The notes below the pieces were generated by a model. That model searched no databases and was not told the origin of the DNA. It saw only the letters and a list, made by a program, of their open reading frames with translations. The translations under genes were made by a program, and so were the position numbers. Shown here piece by piece: positions 59,679-64,000 of a stretch of DNA of 64,000 bases. The stretch covers positions 1 through 64,000 of the forward strand of contig NZ_AWNH01000059.1 in the NCBI RefSeq assembly GCF_000482245.1, in the 5' to 3' direction. Source of the stretch: Leptolyngbya sp. Heron Island J. Lineage in GTDB: Bacteria; Cyanobacteriota; Cyanobacteriia; Phormidesmidales; Phormidesmidaceae. Position 1 is the first letter of the stretch. Every line of letters begins with the position of its first letter.

Positions 59679-59946
59679 AGCGAACTCTTCAGCTATTTGC
59701 AATAGTTTTAGATTATTGCAAATGATATCTAAAAGTTCGTGAGAGAATAATGCCTGATCCAGGGTCTTAAATTTACAATCCTCGTTATATATAGGTTTGG
59801 ACATAACGGTCTGAGGAGATCAAAAAAGCTCTGATCTCGGTTTATGTATTTTGCTATCGGCGGAAGATCTTGACGGACTGGAATTTTAAGCGGCCCAGTT
59901 TTCCCGTAGAATATCACTTGAGAAAGTTTCCCATTAACTGGCGGCC

Positions 59947-61008
59947 ATGTCATTTAAACCTGTTGTCTTGTGGACTGCACTGATGTCACTTGCGATCGCA
60001 AGCTGTAATAACCAGTCCCAGGAAACTGCCGCACCCGCAGATACTGCCACCCCAGAGGCTGCTGTCAACGTTTATTCCGCCCGTCATTATGCTGTTGACG
60101 ACGACTTATTTGCCAGCTTTACCGAGCAAACCGGCATTCAGGTCAATGTCATAGAGGGTAAATCAGACGAACTTATCGAGCGGATTAAAGCCGAAGGCGA
60201 CGCCAGCCCAGCCGATGTTTTTATCACCGTAGACGCGGGTCGGCTATGGCGAGCCGAAGAAGCCGGAATTTTGCAGGCGGTTTCGTCACCTGTGCTGGAT
60301 GAAAAAGTGCCTGCCAGCCTGCGCCATCCTGACGGTCTCTGGTACGGCCTCACCAAGCGGGCGCGGGTGCTGGTCTATAACACCGATACGGTGGCTCCCG
60401 CTGAGCTATCCACCTACGAGGCCCTGGCGGAACCAGCCTGGAACGGACGGATCTGTGTGCGCAGCTCTGGCAATATCTACAATCAGTCGCTGCTGGGGTC
60501 TTTTATTGAAACCGTTGGCGTAGAAGCGACTGAGACCTGGGCTACGGGGTTGGTGAATAATTTTGCCCGCGATCCCGACGGCGGCGACGTGAATCAGATT
60601 CAAGCAGTGGCCGCCGGTCAGTGTGATGTGGCCATCGTTAATCATTATTATTGGGCGCGGCTGGCAAAATCTGATGACCCAGAAAATCAAGAGATAATCG
60701 CCCAAACAGCTGTATTTTTCCCGAATCAGGCCGATCGTGGCACCCATGTGAATATTAGCGGGGTGGGTGTGGTCACCGGGGCTGAAAATAGGGAAAGTGC
60801 GATCGCATTTCTAGAATTTCTAGTCAGCCCTGAAGCCCAGCAAGTTTTTGCCAATAGCAATAACGAATATCCGGTTATAGAGGACATTGACATCGATCCG
60901 GTCGTGGCAGAACTAGGAGAATTCAAATTCGATGAGGTGAACGTCTCAGCCTATGGGCGTAATAACCCTGAGGTGGTTAAACTCGTCGACCGCGTGGGTT
61001 GGAAATAA
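59947..61008 (+). CDS. futA: ferric iron ABC transporter substrate-binding protein FutA
   Basis: This 353-residue protein has a lipoprotein-type leader (LMSLAIASCNN) and a binding-protein body: VNVYSARHYAVDDDLFASFT, ADVFITVDAGRLWRAEEAGI, KRARVLVYNTD and CDVAIVNHYYWARL. The conserved Tyr residues of the FutA iron site are visible in RHY, NIYNQS and the NHYYW segment. It binds ferric iron in the periplasm. Permease and ATPase genes (futB, futC) are not adjacent. Divergence from fur with Fur boxes between suggests iron-responsive control. Confidence 0.92.
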   Translation: MSFKPVVLWTALMSLAIASCNNQSQETAAPADTATPEAAVNVYSARHYAVDDDLFASFTEQTGIQVNVIEGKSDELIERIKAEGDASPADVFITVDAGRLWRAEEAGILQAVSSPVLDEKVPASLRHPDGLWYGLTKRARVLVYNTDTVAPAELSTYEALAEPAWNGRICVRSSGNIYNQSLLGSFIETVGVEATETWATGLVNNFARDPDGGDVNQIQAVAAGQCDVAIVNHYYWARLAKSDDPENQEIIAQTAVFFPNQADRGTHVNISGVGVVTGAENRESAIAFLEFLVSPEAQQVFANSNNEYPVIEDIDIDPVVAELGEFKFDEVNVSAYGRNNPEVVKLVDRVGWK

Positions 61009-61107
61009 TCAAGCCCTAGCTGTGTTCCGCCAGCGGCCAGGACTGGTGACAGGTTTTCGCACGGGCAGAACGTCTAAGGAGTTCAGCAAGTTTGCTGGAA
61101 TGTATCA

Positions 61108-61761
61108 ATGCTATTTCAAATTCCCAACATCCTCTCTGCAGATGAGCTGCAGCAGATCCGTGAGGCCCTGGCCAAAGCTGAGTTTGTCGATGGGAAGGCC
61201 ACCGCTGGTTGGTATGCCAAACAGGTAAAACACAATCAGCAGCTCAAGCGTGGGGCTGGCCAAGAGCTAGAGACAACGGTTAAAAATGCCCTCAGCCGTC
61301 ACCCGTTATTCCAAACAGCTGTGCGCCCCAAACAGATACACAGCTTACGATTTAGTCGCTACAGCGCCGGCATGTCCTACGGCACCCACGCCGATAATGC
61401 CATGATGGGCAACTGGCGAGCCGATGTATCCTTCACCCTTTTTCTCAACGAACCCAGCACCTATGAGGGCGGTGAACTGGTGCTCGAAGGGCCCGACGAT
61501 GAACAAAGCTATAGGCTAGCCGCAGGCAGCGTCCTGGTGTACCCATCATCAACTCTGCATCGCGTGAATGAAGTGACCGCTGGTGAGCGCTTAGTGACCA
61601 TCGGCTGGGTACAAAGCCTGGTCCGCGATCCAGCCCAGCGTGAACTTCTGTTCGATATTGATACAGTACGACGCTCCTTGTTCGCCCAACAGGGCAAGAC
61701 CGTCGAGTTTGATTTGCTCTCCAAAAGCGTTTCTAACTTACTGAGACAGTGGGCAGAATAA
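61108..61761 (+). CDS. PKHD-type Fe(II)/2-oxoglutarate dioxygenase (PiuC/YbiX-like)
   Basis: This 217-residue protein matches the PKHD hydroxylase family. The metal ligands are His94 and Asp96 (SYGTHADNAMM) and His151 (PSSTLHRVNEV). The 2-oxoglutarate Arg is in GERLVTIGWVQS. Family segments RFSRYSAGMSYG and YEGGELVLEG are present. Such proteins often sit beside iron-uptake genes, as here 99 bp after futA, so it is probably co-expressed with it. The substrate is unknown. Confidence 0.9.
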   Translation: MLFQIPNILSADELQQIREALAKAEFVDGKATAGWYAKQVKHNQQLKRGAGQELETTVKNALSRHPLFQTAVRPKQIHSLRFSRYSAGMSYGTHADNAMMGNWRADVSFTLFLNEPSTYEGGELVLEGPDDEQSYRLAAGSVLVYPSSTLHRVNEVTAGERLVTIGWVQSLVRDPAQRELLFDIDTVRRSLFAQQGKTVEFDLLSKSVSNLLRQWAE

Positions 61762-61767
61762 ACGCTG

Positions 61768-62592
61768 CTAGGCTTGATTAGCAATCATCTTTCTAACCAA
61801 GCTTCTCAAGTCAGAATAGCGAGCTAACCATCCTTCAGGTAGCCAGCTGTAATACTTAAACCAGTTTTCATTAGTTTGGTTACCCTGTTTTCTAGTCACC
61901 TGGGTAATCTCGCTCCCGTCTGTGGGCAGCTCAATATCAGAAAAGGCCAAAATCCTGTGAATAGTTGGAGCCAGCTCTCGCACCAGTTCTTCATATACCA
62001 CTTCAAAAAACGCCAGGTCGTGATCGTTGAAAAACGATATCCAATTGGCATTTCGCCTCAGCAGTCCTTGTTTATATCGATAGATATTAAGGGGTTTAAA
62101 AAAGAGTTTTTGCTCCTGATAGGGCAGCTGTCCACCAAAGTCTTTTGAAACCGCATAAACCCCAGTCTGATGGCCAATTTCCATGGAAATGGCCTGTTTA
62201 ACCAAGTTGTTTCGTCTAATAAAAACAAAACAGGGATTGGGAAACAGCAGGGTCAAAATGTCTAGATCCGATTTTCCCTGCAATGCAGAATCAGTGCGAG
62301 CGATTTGCAACAAAGACTTCATATGATCCCAATGGAGTTTGACACTAAAAACACCGTTGGGAGTCGTTCCTAATTGATATACCTGAGGAAGATAGCGATA
62401 CAGTTGATCAGCTGATGAATCAACTGCGTTTTGAGCTAACTGCTTAGGCAGAAAATACTCTTTGGGGTCGCCAGCACAGTTGAGACCACTCAAGGTTGAA
62501 CACAGCAATGTACTACCCGAACGACCAGTAGAGCAAACGATAATACTCCTGGTTGGTAGTAAATTAGCCGGAATCGCGTTGGAGAATGACAT
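61768..62592 (-). CDS. Stf0-type sulfotransferase
   Basis: This 274-residue protein carries the 5'-phosphosulfate loop IIVCSTGRSGSTLLCSTL near the N-terminus and GDPKEYFLPKQLAQ after it, as in the Stf0 family. It also has CFVFIRRNNLVKQAISMEIG, corresponding to the 3'-phosphate region. Stf0 enzymes sulfate sugars such as trehalose with PAPS as donor; the acceptor here is unknown. I start at the ATG at 62592; the longer frame adds 28 residues that do not fit the family. It ends seven bases after the convergent dioxygenase stop. Confidence 0.8.
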   Translation of the reverse strand: MSFSNAIPANLLPTRSIIVCSTGRSGSTLLCSTLSGLNCAGDPKEYFLPKQLAQNAVDSSADQLYRYLPQVYQLGTTPNGVFSVKLHWDHMKSLLQIARTDSALQGKSDLDILTLLFPNPCFVFIRRNNLVKQAISMEIGHQTGVYAVSKDFGGQLPYQEQKLFFKPLNIYRYKQGLLRRNANWISFFNDHDLAFFEVVYEELVRELAPTIHRILAFSDIELPTDGSEITQVTRKQGNQTNENWFKYYSWLPEGWLARYSDLRSLVRKMIANQA

Positions 62593-62781
62593 ATCGGTAG
62601 TTTTACGCCCAGATACTAACCCATAGTAATGGAAAACCCACACTGGCAGATGGTCGCTGACCAAATCCGCTGCCAATGTGGGCTTTCAAAGTTTGATACC
62701 GACCCTCAGTTGCAAGGTCTAAGCATGGCTGTTAGCAATAACCAGCAACAGTTTACAGGTGCAAAGCTTAGCCACGCCTCG

Positions 62782-63309
62782 TTAGTAGGCATCCTGCAAT
62801 TCGTAGAAGTCTGGAGAGATATAGTCCTTACGCAGAGGCCAGCCAACCCAGTCCTCAGGCATCAGTAATCGCTTCAGGTTGGGATGACCTTCGTAGATAA
62901 TCCCATACATGTCATAGCTTTCACGCTCTTGCCAATCAGCAGTCTTCCAAATCCAATAGACCGAAGGAACCTTAGGATTCTCCCGAGGCAGATAAACTTT
63001 AATGCGAACTTCTTCAGGCTGATCAGCATTATCACTGACCTTGAGCAGATGATAAAAACTGACTAACGGCTGGCCAGGACCGGCATCATAGGCTCCCTGG
63101 CACTGCAGGTAATTAAAACCATAGGCATAGAGTGCGGTGCAAAAGGGAATTAAAAACTGCGGCTCCACTTTAAGCAGCTCGATACCCAGATGGTCGCGCT
63201 CCATAATTTCATGGGCAAACCCTTGCTCGGTTAGCCAGCTCGATACAGAACCAGGCTCGACTAGAGCACCTGCTTCTTCGGCTGCAGGCTTAGTTTCTTC
63301 ATCAGCCAT
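62782..63309 (-). CDS. ndhJ: NAD(P)H-quinone oxidoreductase subunit J
   Basis: This 175-residue protein has the 30-kDa-subunit signature: [12 protein letters not shown]-like residues (here [19 protein letters not shown]) and [20 protein letters not shown]. It is a peripheral-arm subunit of NDH-1, the cyanobacterial complex for cyclic electron flow and respiration. The N-terminus has an extra ~25-residue acidic segment. Its start overlaps the end of ndhK by eight bases, in the usual ndhC-ndhK-ndhJ order. Confidence 0.95.
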   Translation of the reverse strand: MADEETKPAAEEAGALVEPGSVSSWLTEQGFAHEIMERDHLGIELLKVEPQFLIPFCTALYAYGFNYLQCQGAYDAGPGQPLVSFYHLLKVSDNADQPEEVRIKVYLPRENPKVPSVYWIWKTADWQERESYDMYGIIYEGHPNLKRLLMPEDWVGWPLRKDYISPDFYELQDAY

Positions 63310-63991
63310 CAGCTTGGCCCTCCTGAGTAACGCTTTCGGACTCGGGCAGATTCATGGGCATACCCATGGCCTGCATCAGCTCTTTAGGAGGAGCTTCGCG
63401 AGTACCGGAACGAATATATTTACCGGTAAGAATTGGATCGACCACTTCCATCTTGTGGCCACGAGTGTAGTAGCGGTGGGTCTGCTCTAGAACACCACGC
63501 TCACGCATGGATTCATTAGCGACCTTTTTACGAAGTTTAACCACAGCATCAAAGATGGCTTCTGGTCGCGGGGGGCAACCTGGAATGTAAACGTCAACTG
63601 GAATGAGTTTATCGACACCGCGAACAGCCGATGGTGAATCAACGCTAAACATACCGCCAGTGATGGTGCAGGCTCCCATGGCAATCACATATTTTGGTTC
63701 AGGCATTTGTTCATAAAGCCGTACCAGCGCTGGAGCCATTTTCATAGTGACTGTACCAGCCGTGATGATTAGATCGGCCTGACGCGGACTGGAACGAGGA
63801 GCTAGGCCAAATCGGTCAAAGTCAAACCTGGACCCCAGCAAAGCCGCAAACTCAATAAAGCAGCAGGCCGTGCCATACAGCAGTGGGAACAGACTGGACA
63901 GCCGCGTCCAGTTGTAGATGTCATCAACCGTAGTAAGAATTACGTTTTCCGATAAATCCTGGGTGACCGTAGGCGGGGCAGCCGGATTCAT
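63302..63991 (-). CDS. ndhK: NAD(P)H-quinone oxidoreductase subunit K
   Basis: This 229-residue protein has the N2-cluster pattern: [17 protein letters not shown] with the two adjacent Cys, [17 protein letters not shown], and [19 protein letters not shown]. It carries the terminal iron-sulfur cluster of NDH-1. The ATG at 63991 is preferred, with a GTG one codon earlier. The window ends just upstream, where ndhC is expected. Confidence 0.96.
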   Translation of the reverse strand: MNPAAPPTVTQDLSENVILTTVDDIYNWTRLSSLFPLLYGTACCFIEFAALLGSRFDFDRFGLAPRSSPRQADLIITAGTVTMKMAPALVRLYEQMPEPKYVIAMGACTITGGMFSVDSPSAVRGVDKLIPVDVYIPGCPPRPEAIFDAVVKLRKKVANESMRERGVLEQTHRYYTRGHKMEVVDPILTGKYIRSGTREAPPKELMQAMGMPMNLPESESVTQEGQADG

Positions 63992-64000
63992 CACCCGCTC

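Noticed and set aside
59824-59846. GAGATC...GATCTC hairpin upstream of futA as operator or terminator
   Set aside because: Only six pairs with a long loop; too weak to call.
62629-62868. 79-residue plus-strand frame with CQCG
   Set aside because: It overlaps the ndhJ end and the start region of the Stf0 gene; no family match.
1-64000. CRISPR array, rRNA or tRNA genes
   Set aside because: No regularly spaced repeats and no tRNA-like TTCRA arms with matching acceptor stems were noticed on reading. A covariance search was not possible.

Overview
The window reads as chromosome of a cyanobacterium. It carries frequent HIP1 octamers (GCGATCGC), the ndhK-ndhJ genes in their usual order, a photosystem II S4-domain protein, FutA, UrtABCDE, a sensor kinase with a cyanobacteriochrome-like GAF domain, and an NtcA-type promoter. 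I cannot name the species from the sequence. No tRNA, rRNA or CRISPR array was seen.

1-25.4 kb is an accessory region. It opens with the 3' part of an ISAzo13-type transposase. Small single genes follow, nearly all on the minus strand: acetyltransferase, serine hydrolase, methyltransferase, uridine-kinase-like, VOC, SRPBCC-like, PEP-CTERM, a PIN-type toxin-antitoxin pair and orphans. Between many of them lie imperfect inverted repeats whose ends fit or approach RYYYAAC/GTTRRRY and whose inner arms pair except for a few unpaired bases. That is the anatomy of integron attC sites. I find eight good candidates and one degenerate one, but no integron integrase, so the region looks like a scattered attC cluster lacking an integrase (CALIN). 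Interspersed on the plus strand are a MacAB/DevBCA-type exporter, an aminotransferase-V enzyme and a NarL-type two-component pair. Two copies of a fold-back MITE-like element (about 242 and 259 bp) sit beside these. A decayed IS110 transposase lies at 18.8-19.3 kb. Next come a DUF6714-like gene, an M19 dipeptidase, a membrane protein and a class-A beta-lactamase-like protein.

25.4-31.7 kb holds a CBS-GAF-GAF histidine kinase, an MscS channel and a fasciclin protein. Six copies of an undescribed ~90-bp hairpin repeat occupy the spaces between these genes.

31.8-40.4 kb is a carbon-phosphorus lyase operon: phnG, phnH, a GNAT gene, phnI, phnJ, phnK, phnL, phnM, a PhnZ-like HD protein and a metallophosphoesterase. 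A candidate Pho box precedes it, and a minus-strand nuclease-like gene is lodged between phnL and phnM. No phnCDE transporter genes, phnN or recognisable phnP are present.

40.4-44.6 kb holds a peroxiredoxin-like protein, an exostosin-like glycosyltransferase, the S4 protein, an RTX fragment and a LuxR-type regulator. 44.8-52.7 kb is a urea block, ureE-ureF-ureG then urtABCDE, with a textbook NtcA promoter before urtA. Urease structural genes are not here. 53-58.4 kb has a sulfotransferase, mscL, purU, an OHCU decarboxylase and an AtzG/AtzE-like amidase pair, suggesting purine or ureide nitrogen use. 58.7-62.6 kb is mostly an iron block (fur, futA, a PKHD dioxygenase) with a Stf0-type sulfotransferase. 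The window ends in ndhJ and ndhK.

Taken together, 31.8-58.4 kb is rich in nutrient scavenging for phosphonate-P and for urea/purine-N, while the first 25 kb is a mobile-gene zone.
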